Below, piece by piece: positions 57,466-64,000 of a stretch of 64,000 nt of DNA. Position numbers and translations under genes: made by a program. Positions within the stretch are counted from its first letter, which is position 1; each line of letters starts with the position of its first letter. The DNA is from JARBAU01 sp040414675 (GTDB lineage Archaea; Thermoproteota; Nitrososphaeria; Nitrososphaerales; Nitrososphaeraceae), in contig JBEDUN010000007.1 of assembly GCA_040414675.1 (NCBI GenBank), positions 75,659 to 139,658 of the forward strand. Reading direction: 5' to 3'. The notes under the pieces are model-generated. The model made no database searches. It was given only the letters and a program-made list of their open reading frames with translations, and was not told where the DNA came from.

Positions 57466-57861
57466 TACGTTTACCACATCCTATAGAAGAGATTCGTAGA
57501 TTTCGGAAATCAGATAATATTACCGATAAGTGTGGAAGTATCTATTCATTATACTTATTTATTGGCTACGTAAGAGCAGAAGGGTTATTCCTTTAAACCT
57601 CAACTACAATCATTAATAACTGCACAAATCGAATTATTAAAGCAATATTGATCCCCTATATTCCCTACTGAACTATTCGGCCAGTGAAGATTCAACTTGA
57701 TAAACACACAGAATGTTGAGAATATACCTAGTTCCAAATCAGAATGATTGATAGGGATTATCAATACGTCTCAATTAAACATATTTGAGTTTCTCAGTGT
57801 TAACGGCTCTTCATATTGTCAACTTCTCTGTGTGTCTGGTGTACTATGTGAGATTAACAAT
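57466..57861. other. Gene-free stretch
   Basis: About 400 bases downstream of the decayed radical SAM gene. No recognisable feature. Confidence 0.4.
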
Positions 57862-57978
57862 TCAGTGTCTGCATTTCTTACAAATCACGAAAGTACGCGC
57901 AGCATTTTTATTCTTATCCATTCTTTGTTCAAACTGCCATTTACAACAGATCTTACAAATAGCTGTTGCTATTTTCAT
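57862..57978 (-). CDS. Possible 38-residue zinc-ribbon protein
   Basis: The frame has C8-x2-C11-C12 and C33-x2-C36, the four-cysteine pattern of a small zinc ribbon, with basic residues between (QRMDKNKNAARTFVICKKC). An aggagg ribosome-binding site lies 8 bases before the ATG, and a TATA-like run (caatatattc) about 40 nt upstream. Two plus-strand frames over the same bases have no protein-like features. Too short for usual gene calling. Confidence 0.45.
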   Translation of the reverse strand: MKIATAICKICCKWQFEQRMDKNKNAARTFVICKKCRH

Positions 57979-58248
57979 TGCTTGGCCTCCTGTACTTCCG
58001 AATTTGTTTTGAATATATTGTCATTAGAATTATAACATCTGTCTATCTATTAATCAATATATGCCAGTCATTATTAAATAATGCTTTAGCCATTGTTTTC
58101 TCATTCCATCATAGTATCATTAGATTCTTAACATTTATTGCATAGCTCTTGTGTTTAGTCCGAAAGAAATATCGTCTGCATTTGATGTTATACTATGCAA
58201 GGATAATGACAGGAAAGATATTTTTATTCATTGAAATATATCTAGGAC

Positions 58249-58950
58249 TTGTTATTATTAGGAATTAAATTGGATCTAGATGGTCTAACAACCCAACATA
58301 AAGGTACAAACACTGATACACATCTTACCATACGAAATACAAAGGTAGATGATATACCTAGGATAATCCGACTTCAGAAAGAATCTTTCCCATATTTGGC
58401 AAAATATGGTAACATTTGGCACACTGAAGAATTAGAGAGCCATATTCGAATATTTCCTCAAGGACAATTTATAGCCGCAGAGCCAGATGGTACCGTAGTA
58501 GGTTCTGCTAGTACACTTATTGTGTCACTCATTCCAGAATACGCTGAACATACTTGGTGTGAGATCACAGCAGATGGTTTGTTTACGAATCATAATCCTA
58601 ATGGAGACAGCCTTTACGGTGCGGATATATCAACTCATCCTAAATACAGGCATGAAGGGATTGGGACTATGTTATACGGAGCAAGAAAGGAATTAGCCTT
58701 GAAACTGGCGTTGAGGAGAATGATCGCCGGAGGCAGGCTATTTAATTATTGTGAGCAGGCTAGTAAGATGTCTGCCCTGCAATATGCAAATGTAGTAGTA
58801 GCTGGAAAAATGCATGATCCAGTCCTATCATTTGAATTGGATAACGGCTTTAGATTTATAAAAATATTACCTAATTATTTGTCTGATGTAAGATCTCTAA
58901 ATTATGCCAGCTTCATTGAATGGAAGAATCCGCATATTACGCCTACATAG
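58249..58950 (+). CDS. GNAT-family N-acetyltransferase
   Basis: A GNAT fold of 233 residues: TIRNTKVDDIPRIIRLQKESFP (about 26-47), GQFIAAEPDGTVVGSAS (strand 2-3), and the acetyl-CoA loop in STHPKYRHEGIGTMLYGARKELA (about 126-148, in place of the usual QRxxGxG/A). The domain is like those fused to nitrilases, though no nitrilase is attached here. TTG at 58249 is the longest start; TTG at 58270 would give 226 residues. Substrate unknown. Confidence 0.88.
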   Translation: MLLLGIKLDLDGLTTQHKGTNTDTHLTIRNTKVDDIPRIIRLQKESFPYLAKYGNIWHTEELESHIRIFPQGQFIAAEPDGTVVGSASTLIVSLIPEYAEHTWCEITADGLFTNHNPNGDSLYGADISTHPKYRHEGIGTMLYGARKELALKLALRRMIAGGRLFNYCEQASKMSALQYANVVVAGKMHDPVLSFELDNGFRFIKILPNYLSDVRSLNYASFIEWKNPHITPT

Positions 58951-59227
58951 CACCTGCCAGGTTCATACAAGTTCAGGAACTCTGGAATTCTCAATTTTCT
59001 TTGTATTGGACAATTGACATCATGGCGCGATAGATAATCTTATCCAAGATGTGTCAGAATTGATGTAGTTTAACATTTACTAAGGACGTTACGTAGAAAA
59101 CAACTTTGCCCCAAAAATTTACATACAATTATAAATATTATAAACTTATTTCAAGTATTTCGGATATTTATGTAATGGTTGAAAAGAAATCAACATTTAT
59201 AAGATCATTATATATAACAGGCGATAG

Positions 59228-59419
59228 ATGAGCAATAGAGAGATTCCATCGCAAAATCCACCACTAACGTCTAAGAAGGGCGTTTCTAAGGATAAGATGA
59301 GAATCGTTGTGAATCTATACGAATCTGGTATCGCAGAAGAGTTTATTGCCATGCAACTCGATTTAGAAATCCCTGAGGTAATTAGAATTTTGAAGGAAGA
59401 GAATCTGTACAAGGATTAG
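59228..59419 (+). CDS. Small helical protein, possible HTH
   Basis: Sixty-three residues. After a disordered start (SNREIPSQNPPLTSKKG), two or three helices follow (DKMRIVVNLYESGIAEEFIAMQLDLEIPEVIRILKE), with the spacing of a helix-turn-helix of the type found in transposase N termini or small regulators. No mobile element is visible, so it is more likely a small DNA-binding protein. Low to moderate certainty. Confidence 0.6.
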   Translation: MSNREIPSQNPPLTSKKGVSKDKMRIVVNLYESGIAEEFIAMQLDLEIPEVIRILKEENLYKD

Positions 59420-59773
59420 AAAATTTAATTGTGAGCAATGAAGTTATGTCGATGACACTGGTTTCACAAACAAGGAGGTAAGCTTAAGATTTGTGATCGT
59501 CCGATTATACTAGTCGGTATGCTTTTCCGAAGATCGATCACACGCGATTATTCAAATCGTATATTTCAATTTCCTCACCTCCATGTCAAAGCTTCAATAG
59601 TATGTGGAACCAATCTAGAAATCTGATCACAGTTTAAAATATTGACTCGCCAAAAATTTGACATTGTACGTGCCTATTATCTCATGTTCGAGTGTCAGCA
59701 TATAAGATACCACGATTGTCTGAATGTTCCTGTAAATACAGATCCTTTTATCTAATGCAATTCTTAATCAACT
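59420..59773. other. Intergenic region holding a candidate structured RNA
   Basis: No coding frame. The only strong structure is the multibranched element at 59474-59582. A TATA-like run (cttttatct, 59745-59753) sits about 25 nt before the UspA start. Confidence 0.4.
59474..59582 (+). ncRNA. Candidate multibranched structured RNA
   Basis: The 109 bases fold as a closed three-way shape. Outer stem: ggaggtaag (59474-59482) with ctcacctcc (59574-59582), one mismatch. Long arm: tgtgatcg (59492-59499) with cgatcaca (59535-59542), topped by ccga/tcgg (59501-59504 and 59514-59517). Short arm: cgatt (59545-59549) with aatcg (59555-59559). The outer stem pairs a Shine-Dalgarno-like ggaggt with an anti-Shine-Dalgarno-like cacctcc. 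It matches no RNA family I know. It may be a small RNA, a leader of the UspA gene (190 bases downstream) or a hairpin mobile element. Strand is not certain. Confidence 0.5.
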
Positions 59774-60229
59774 ATGCACGAAAACAAAGTAAATTCAATT
59801 TCTAAAATCCTTGTAGCTGTTGATGGCTCCGAGGCGTCAATTGAAGCTGCTAAATATGCGACCCAGATATCAAACAAATACGAATCAGATTTAATCGTAT
59901 TGAATATAATTCTCTCAGATATTTCCATCTTAGGCCCTGAGACCCCTACCCACATAAATGTGCTGAAACAACAAGGCCAGGATATCTTAGACAAAGTAAA
60001 AGAAGTTTCCATAGATAGTGCTTTGCATAATAATGGAACAAGGGTAAGATTAGAGCTAATTGGCTCCCCATCTGCTGTAGGTGGAATTGTAGGATTTGCT
60101 GAAAAGGAGATGGTCGAATTAATTGTAATCGGAACAAGAGGGAGATCAGGCTTCAAGAAGCTTCTTTTAGGGAGTGTAGCATCTGGGGTTGTGAACTACT
60201 CTCATTGTCCTGTATTAATAGTGAAATGA
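59774..60229 (+). CDS. Universal stress protein, UspA family
   Basis: A 151-residue Usp domain: KILVAVDGSEASIEAAKYA near the start and the ATP-binding signature VIGTRGRSGFKKLLLGSVASGVVNYSHCPVLIV (G-x2-G-x9-G-S type, about 118-150, described here by its key glycines). It probably binds ATP. TATA-like sequence about 25 nt before ATG 59774 suggests a leaderless message. Confidence 0.95.
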   Translation: MHENKVNSISKILVAVDGSEASIEAAKYATQISNKYESDLIVLNIILSDISILGPETPTHINVLKQQGQDILDKVKEVSIDSALHNNGTRVRLELIGSPSAVGGIVGFAEKEMVELIVIGTRGRSGFKKLLLGSVASGVVNYSHCPVLIVK

Positions 60230-60552
60230 CCTTATCATTCTTTCCTAAAGACTTCTAAAATGGATATCTATGATATTTAGGATAAAAATATGATTGACCT
60301 AAATGTTACACGTCATAGATTTATTTCGGTTCGAATATTATTTCGTTATATTATAAAATCTAATTTAATGGATTGTAATCTTGAACCTTTACCTAGAATA
60401 AATTTAACAATTGAATTGGATTACTTGCAGGTCGTTAAACGCTAATTCCCTCAATTGGCAAAGTCATTCACGTGTAAACTGAAGCATATGTCATAATAAG
60501 TTGAGAATGTATAATAGAAAACTATTAAAAAGCATTTGATATGCTATCTGCT
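60230..60552. other. Gene-free stretch
   Basis: About 320 bases with a TATA-like run (actattaaaa, 60521-60530) that predicts transcription starting at about 60553. Confidence 0.4.
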
Positions 60553-61167
60553 ATGGAAAATAGGCTAGTATTAGCAATCGTGCTAACGCTATCTCTGGGA
60601 CTAATACTTGCTTCAGCAAGTTCCGCTCAACCTCAAGTTATGGGACAAAGTAATGCTACAAAGGCTTCTAATAATACTAATGGTAGTACCAACGAATCGG
60701 ATCAGGCTAGTCAGTCTAAACCCGCCAAGCCTGCTGCAACTGCGAATCAATTGGAACAAATGGGTAATAACTCTGCGTTCTTACAAGGTAGTGCTACAGT
60801 AGGAAAAAAGCCCAACTTCGCTACGAACTTCGAGCAGTTCAGTCAACCTCAAGGCTCAAGTAACGCAACCAGTGCTAACTCCACTTCTCAACCTCAAGGC
60901 TCAAGTAACGCAACCAGTGCTAACTCCACTTCCCAAGCTCCGGCTGCCTCTTCGAATGCAAATAAAACAGCAAATGCTGGTAGCAATGCAACAGGAGCCA
61001 ACAATACTCAAGGCGGATTAGCCCAAATGAACAAGACTGTTTCATCAGCAACGAAATCTACAAACAGTCCAGCCGGTGCAACATCAAGCAACCCGAATTC
61101 CGATAACTTATTCACCAAGTTAGGCGAGGCTCTAAAGAATCTATTTGGTGGAGGAAATAAGAAATAA
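60553..61167 (+). CDS. Secreted Asn/Ser/Ala-rich protein with tandem repeat
   Basis: A protein of 204 residues: a signal peptide (MENRLVLAIVLTLSLGLILASASSA), a long Asn/Ser/Thr/Ala/Gln-rich region with many N-x-S/T glycosylation sites (SNAT, NNTNGS) and a basic/amphipathic end (FTKLGEALKNLFGGGNKK). Two identical 15-residue repeats (SQPQGSSNATSANST) lie at about 97-126. It is probably a heavily glycosylated surface protein. ATG 60553 fits the TATA spacing better than ATG 60541. Confidence 0.75.
   Translation: MENRLVLAIVLTLSLGLILASASSAQPQVMGQSNATKASNNTNGSTNESDQASQSKPAKPAATANQLEQMGNNSAFLQGSATVGKKPNFATNFEQFSQPQGSSNATSANSTSQPQGSSNATSANSTSQAPAASSNANKTANAGSNATGANNTQGGLAQMNKTVSSATKSTNSPAGATSSNPNSDNLFTKLGEALKNLFGGGNKK
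60843..60932 (+). repeat. Perfect 45-bp tandem duplication
   Basis: Two identical head-to-tail copies (60843-60887, 60888-60932) inside the secreted protein gene. Length is a multiple of three, so the reading frame is kept. Perfect identity points to a recent event. Confidence 0.9.
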
Positions 61168-61632
61168 ATCCAAATATTCCCTTACAATTTAATTTTTTCT
61201 CATGTCATCCATTGTCTGATCATTACCTACTTGTGATTGTGAACACCAGAGCTATAGTAATGAATGGCTGATTTACGTCATTTTCAAAACTTAAGGCGTG
61301 CTTGATTCGTCAAAAATAGCTTTCTGGCTAAATCAAAGCCTCAATCATGGTTGGCATAATAATATAGAAACACTCTTTTAACAGCTTTAGCTCTATACAT
61401 TATCGCTACCAGGTACTACTAATAGATAGTTTAGTTCTATCTGGATAATTTAGTTCTCTGTTGTTAACCCCGAATGTCCACAGAAAATCTGAAAAATGTC
61501 TCTCTAATGCCTTTGTCTGGGTATTAATATGAGAAACAACTAATTTATATAATTCTGAATAATGCGCCGATCCTCAAAGCATCTGCCCTCTTATCTATTA
61601 TGTAACCTTCAACCAACACGACCACTATCAAC
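61168..61632. other. Gene-free stretch of about 465 bases
   Basis: Between two convergent genes. An imperfect direct repeat (gatagtttagttctatctggataatttagttctctg, two related halves near 61425-61460) is the only pattern I see. Confidence 0.35.
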
Positions 61633-62271
61633 TTAGATTTGATTTTTATAGTCAGAAGAGGGCATGAATTCTTGAATTTGTCCAATGCCAGCACATAATG
61701 CTGCAATCATTTCCGTCCAAATCTTCCTGTTAGCAGTTTCATTCATACCCAGAAGCATATTTATAGTAAGCCCATCATATAGGGCTACAAGTCCAGCGGA
61801 GATAGCCTTAACATCTATATCGCTTTTAAAATACCCCTTTTCTACTTGCTGACTTAAATATTTAGAGACAAGGTGAAAAATATTAGTTCTATGTTCGAAG
61901 AGAACCTTACATAACTTTGGATTACGTGAAGCTTCGGCTACTGTCTCCATAAACACACGATCGCGTTTTCTAGAACTTCTTCTGAAATTAATAAAGAATT
62001 TTTCAGCATCTGAACCTAAATCTTCTTTTCTTTTGAATAATTTCGACATTTGCTCATTTAGATCAATTATGCTAATTTGACAAATTGCGTAGAACAATTC
62101 CTCTTTGTTCCTAAAATAAAGATATAGTGTGCCTTTACTCAATCCAGCTCTTTCAGCAATATCATCCATTCTCGTCTTGTCAAAGCCGGTAATCGAAAAG
62201 CATTCGATCGCTGCCCGAACAATCCTATTTCTAATTTCTAGCTTGTATTGTAACGTCACTTTTGGACACAT
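61633..62271 (-). CDS. TetR-family transcriptional regulator
   Basis: A 212-residue TetR protein: HTH at about 10-55 (AIECFSITGFDKTRMDDIAERAGLSKGTLYLYFRNKEELFYAI is the hallmark region), and an all-helical ligand domain (about 65-205). It lies 3 bases after the membrane-protein gene in the same operon. The palindrome at 63463-63478 is the likely binding site, so it would control its own operon and the divergent sugar dehydrogenase. Confidence 0.95.
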   Translation of the reverse strand: MCPKVTLQYKLEIRNRIVRAAIECFSITGFDKTRMDDIAERAGLSKGTLYLYFRNKEELFYAICQISIIDLNEQMSKLFKRKEDLGSDAEKFFINFRRSSRKRDRVFMETVAEASRNPKLCKVLFEHRTNIFHLVSKYLSQQVEKGYFKSDIDVKAISAGLVALYDGLTINMLLGMNETANRKIWTEMIAALCAGIGQIQEFMPSSDYKNQI

Positions 62272-62274
62272 GGT

Positions 62275-63381
62275 CTAATTATATTCTCCGCTTGATCTTG
62301 TGTCTAAAGTCTTTTCAATGCGATCCTTAAAACCAAGAAACTTTGTAGCATAGAAGTAGACACTCGCACCTATCGAACCCATTAAGGCTCCGAATGGAAC
62401 TGTAAACAACAGAATTCCAGGCAACGTAACCATGAAGTTATCATGCAATTCTGACATCGAATTAAAGGAAAATCCTAAAGGTTCTGCAAAAGTGATTGGC
62501 AGTAACGGGTAACCAAGGATATAAAAAACTGATCCCACAAATGCACTCGAAATGATACAGGATTTTTCTAAGTTGAGACCTGTTACTCTAGACCTTGACT
62601 TTTGAACCATACAATCATAAAGAAAACCTACCACGACCAATACGATATACATAGGCAAGAAAGGCACTAAATGATAGGACGGAATTATGTTAGTAAAGCT
62701 GTTTATCAAGACCACTAGTAAAGTTATCATGGTTGCTGACCATTTCATATTCAAGGTCCTGACGGCAATTAACAACACAACTGCGTCAATGATGGGCAAT
62801 AATGTGATTGCAATTATTGATTCAGTCACTGGATTTAGGTTAAAATTAAAGTGTGATCCGTTTGAAAGAGGAAGCACAAATAAGTAAACATACCAAATCA
62901 TAGTAAGCCACCATGCTGCAAAGGCTGGTATGGCTAGGAATTTTATCATGCTTAACTGAAATGTGGATTGAACCTGCATAAGCATTCTTTTCAGACCTAT
63001 GATCACTGCTAATGAGTTTATAATTATCCCCGTTGCGAGTACGAAATGAGTAGGACTTAAGAGACCATCTATCCCAAATGCCTTGTGCCAAGCATAGTCT
63101 GACGGTCCGGCTACAATCGCTAGGCTCGAACCTATTATCAACAATTTGAATGAGGTGATAACGGGGTTCATACTGTCGATCTTGCGTGTAAGTATTAATT
63201 TGGTGCCCATAATGGCGGCTACAAGAAGAAGGCCAACTCCGGAGTATAATAAAGTGTGTGATGGAGTAAAGAAAGTCTCTGGAGTGCGTATTAAATGTGA
63301 CGTAACGTCCCAGCTAACTCCGATTATCTGAAGAATAGAACCAACGCATGCTAGAGACAAAACAAGTATGTGTCTACCCAT
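62275..63381 (-). CDS. Polytopic membrane protein with conserved-looking histidines
   Basis: A protein of 368 residues with about ten membrane helices, from ATG 63381 (a longer frame to 63612 runs through the operator and promoter and is not real). Histidines cluster near the first four helices: TSHL, PSHTLLYSG, DYAWHKAFG and SPTHFVLA, which may bind metal or haem. I do not recognise the family. Co-transcribed with a TetR regulator, it is probably a regulated transporter or membrane enzyme. Confidence 0.7.
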   Translation of the reverse strand: MGRHILVLSLACVGSILQIIGVSWDVTSHLIRTPETFFTPSHTLLYSGVGLLLVAAIMGTKLILTRKIDSMNPVITSFKLLIIGSSLAIVAGPSDYAWHKAFGIDGLLSPTHFVLATGIIINSLAVIIGLKRMLMQVQSTFQLSMIKFLAIPAFAAWWLTMIWYVYLFVLPLSNGSHFNFNLNPVTESIIAITLLPIIDAVVLLIAVRTLNMKWSATMITLLVVLINSFTNIIPSYHLVPFLPMYIVLVVVGFLYDCMVQKSRSRVTGLNLEKSCIISSAFVGSVFYILGYPLLPITFAEPLGFSFNSMSELHDNFMVTLPGILLFTVPFGALMGSIGASVYFYATKFLGFKDRIEKTLDTRSSGEYN

Positions 63382-63462
63382 AGTACCATTGTTATTCAGA
63401 AGTGTTACATTATGCTCGGACAACCTTTCTGTCGTATTATACCTAAACAATATAATAAATCT

Positions 63463-63478
63463 AACTGACTGGTCAGTT
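63463..63478. promoter_or_regulatory. TetR operator candidate
   Basis: Perfect palindrome with 7-bp arms: AACTGAC-TG-GTCAGTT. It sits between divergent promoters, next to a minus-strand TATA-like run (about 63446-63457) and a plus-strand one (about 63478-63489). The TetR gene at 61.6 kb belongs to the minus-strand operon. Confidence 0.65.
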
Positions 63479-63523
63479 ATGTATATTAAATGCCAAGTAA
63501 TAAACCACTTGAGTGAAAAATAT

Positions 63524-64000
63524 ATGAACTTTAGCTTTAAGGATACTCGTGACCGGTGTTCGGACGAATTCGGGAACCTTAATTCAATACAAATCCATGA
63601 TGAGTGTGACAACGTGCTGGTGAATTACTATTCTCAAACATATTTCCCTAAAGAAAAAGTTCTTGTAATAGGCTTGGGTCAACTAGGGTTACCTGTAGCA
63701 AAGTACGTCCAAGACCGAGGAGGATTTGATGTGTATGGTTATGATATTAGTACAAAGGCATTAGACCGTGCACAGAAAATAGCTGGAATAAAGAGAATTG
63801 GGTATTGTAGTAGAGATAGCGAGATTACTAGAAGTGCCGGACCTGGAGGTAATGGAAGTATTGGTAACACTAGTAATAATAATAACATTAATGCATACGA
63901 TTTTAGTGAATTTGATGTCTTTATTGTCTGTGTTTCTACACACAAGCCAGATGACATGTTTTCTCCACAAATAGATGGTCTACTATCCATAGTTGAAAAG
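63524..64000 (+). CDS. UDP/GDP-sugar dehydrogenase, N-terminal part (runs off the window)
   Basis: Only the first 159 codons are present. After a 45-residue N-terminal extension, KVLVIGLGQLGLPVAKYVQD is the NAD-binding glycine loop, followed by DVYGYDIS with the ribose-binding Asp and then FDVFIVCVSTHKPDD, as in UDP-glucose/UDP-ManNAc/GDP-mannose dehydrogenases (usual VCVPTP). An Asn/Gly/Ser-rich insertion (about 105-123) is unusual. These enzymes make uronic acids for surface polysaccharides. It is divergent from the TetR operon, and the operator may regulate it. Confidence 0.88.
   Translation, partial: MNFSFKDTRDRCSDEFGNLNSIQIHDECDNVLVNYYSQTYFPKEKVLVIGLGQLGLPVAKYVQDRGGFDVYGYDISTKALDRAQKIAGIKRIGYCSRDSEITRSAGPGGNGSIGNTSNNNNINAYDFSEFDVFIVCVSTHKPDDMFSPQIDGLLSIVEK

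Noticed and set aside
57748..58035. Two overlapping plus-strand frames of 75-95 codons
   Set aside because: Their Cys/Ser/Leu-rich composition is the shadow of the minus-strand zinc-ribbon frame and AT-rich flanks.
62275..63612. Full 445-codon version of the membrane protein
   Set aside because: The first 77 codons cover the palindromic operator, the minus-strand TATA box and the divergent gene start; translation more likely begins at 63381.
1..64000. CRISPR arrays, insertion sequences, integrases, rRNA
   Set aside because: No regularly spaced repeats, transposase or integrase motifs, or rRNA sequences were found on reading either strand.

Overview
The window comes from an AT-rich ammonia-oxidising archaeon of the Thaumarchaeota (Nitrososphaerota). 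The direct evidence is archaeal AmoA, AmoB and an AmoX-type subunit. It is supported by archaeal ribosomal protein S15, a RecJ-like DHH protein, Pcc1, TFB, diphthine synthase, a PAC2 chaperone, LysW-dependent lysine/arginine synthesis, and TATA boxes lying about 26 nt before leaderless starts. The unlinked amo layout (amoB divergent from amoX-amoA, no amoC here), low GC and very long gene-poor stretches suggest a soil-type Nitrososphaerales member, possibly Nitrosocosmicus-like; that placement is inference.

0-9 kb: a radical SAM enzyme; two small membrane proteins that are candidate accessory ammonia monooxygenase subunits; the block rps15-recJ-pcc1-serS; amoB (minus); amoX and amoA (plus). 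9-14.6 kb: a two-subunit 2-oxoacid:ferredoxin oxidoreductase with a 48-residue cysteine-rich protein upstream, pdxS-pdxT (PLP synthesis), tRNA-Leu(TAA) with two insertions, and tRNA-Thr(GGT). 15.5-21.3 kb: a CBS-pair protein, a zinc-ribbon protein, unknowns, a CDF metal exporter with an unusual three-part tail, and an HTH/B12-domain-like regulator plus an ACT-like protein divergent from the next cluster.

21.4-30.7 kb is the best defined module: argG-lysW-argX-argC/lysY-argB/lysZ-argD/lysJ-lrp-lysS-lysW2-lysX-lysK. It encodes carrier-protein synthesis of both arginine (from glutamate) and lysine (from 2-oxoglutarate via 2-aminoadipate). One set of kinase/reductase/aminotransferase/hydrolase is shared, with two LysW carriers and two ligases. 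Both LysW carriers end in glutamine instead of the canonical glutamate, a Pup-like feature that I consider the most interesting signal in the window.

30.7-44 kb: diphthine synthase fused to a DUF357-type domain, a RAD55/KaiC-like ATPase, paired winged-helix regulators, PAC2 and OB-fold proteins, tRNA-Leu(CAA) with a 48-nt intron, a membrane glycosyltransferase, TFB, a PPP-type phosphatase, an AN1-finger M50 protease, a cation/proton antiporter and a receiver protein. 44-64 kb is accessory: a YVTN beta-propeller, secreted low-complexity proteins, a PQQ-type sugar dehydrogenase, three clear pseudogenes (SDR, PsbP-like, AmrS-type radical SAM), tRNA-Ser(CGA) with two insertions, about 5.5 kb almost without genes, two candidate structured RNAs, a GNAT, a UspA protein, and a TetR/membrane-protein operon divergent from a nucleotide-sugar dehydrogenase that runs off the end. 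I saw no CRISPR array, insertion sequence or rRNA.
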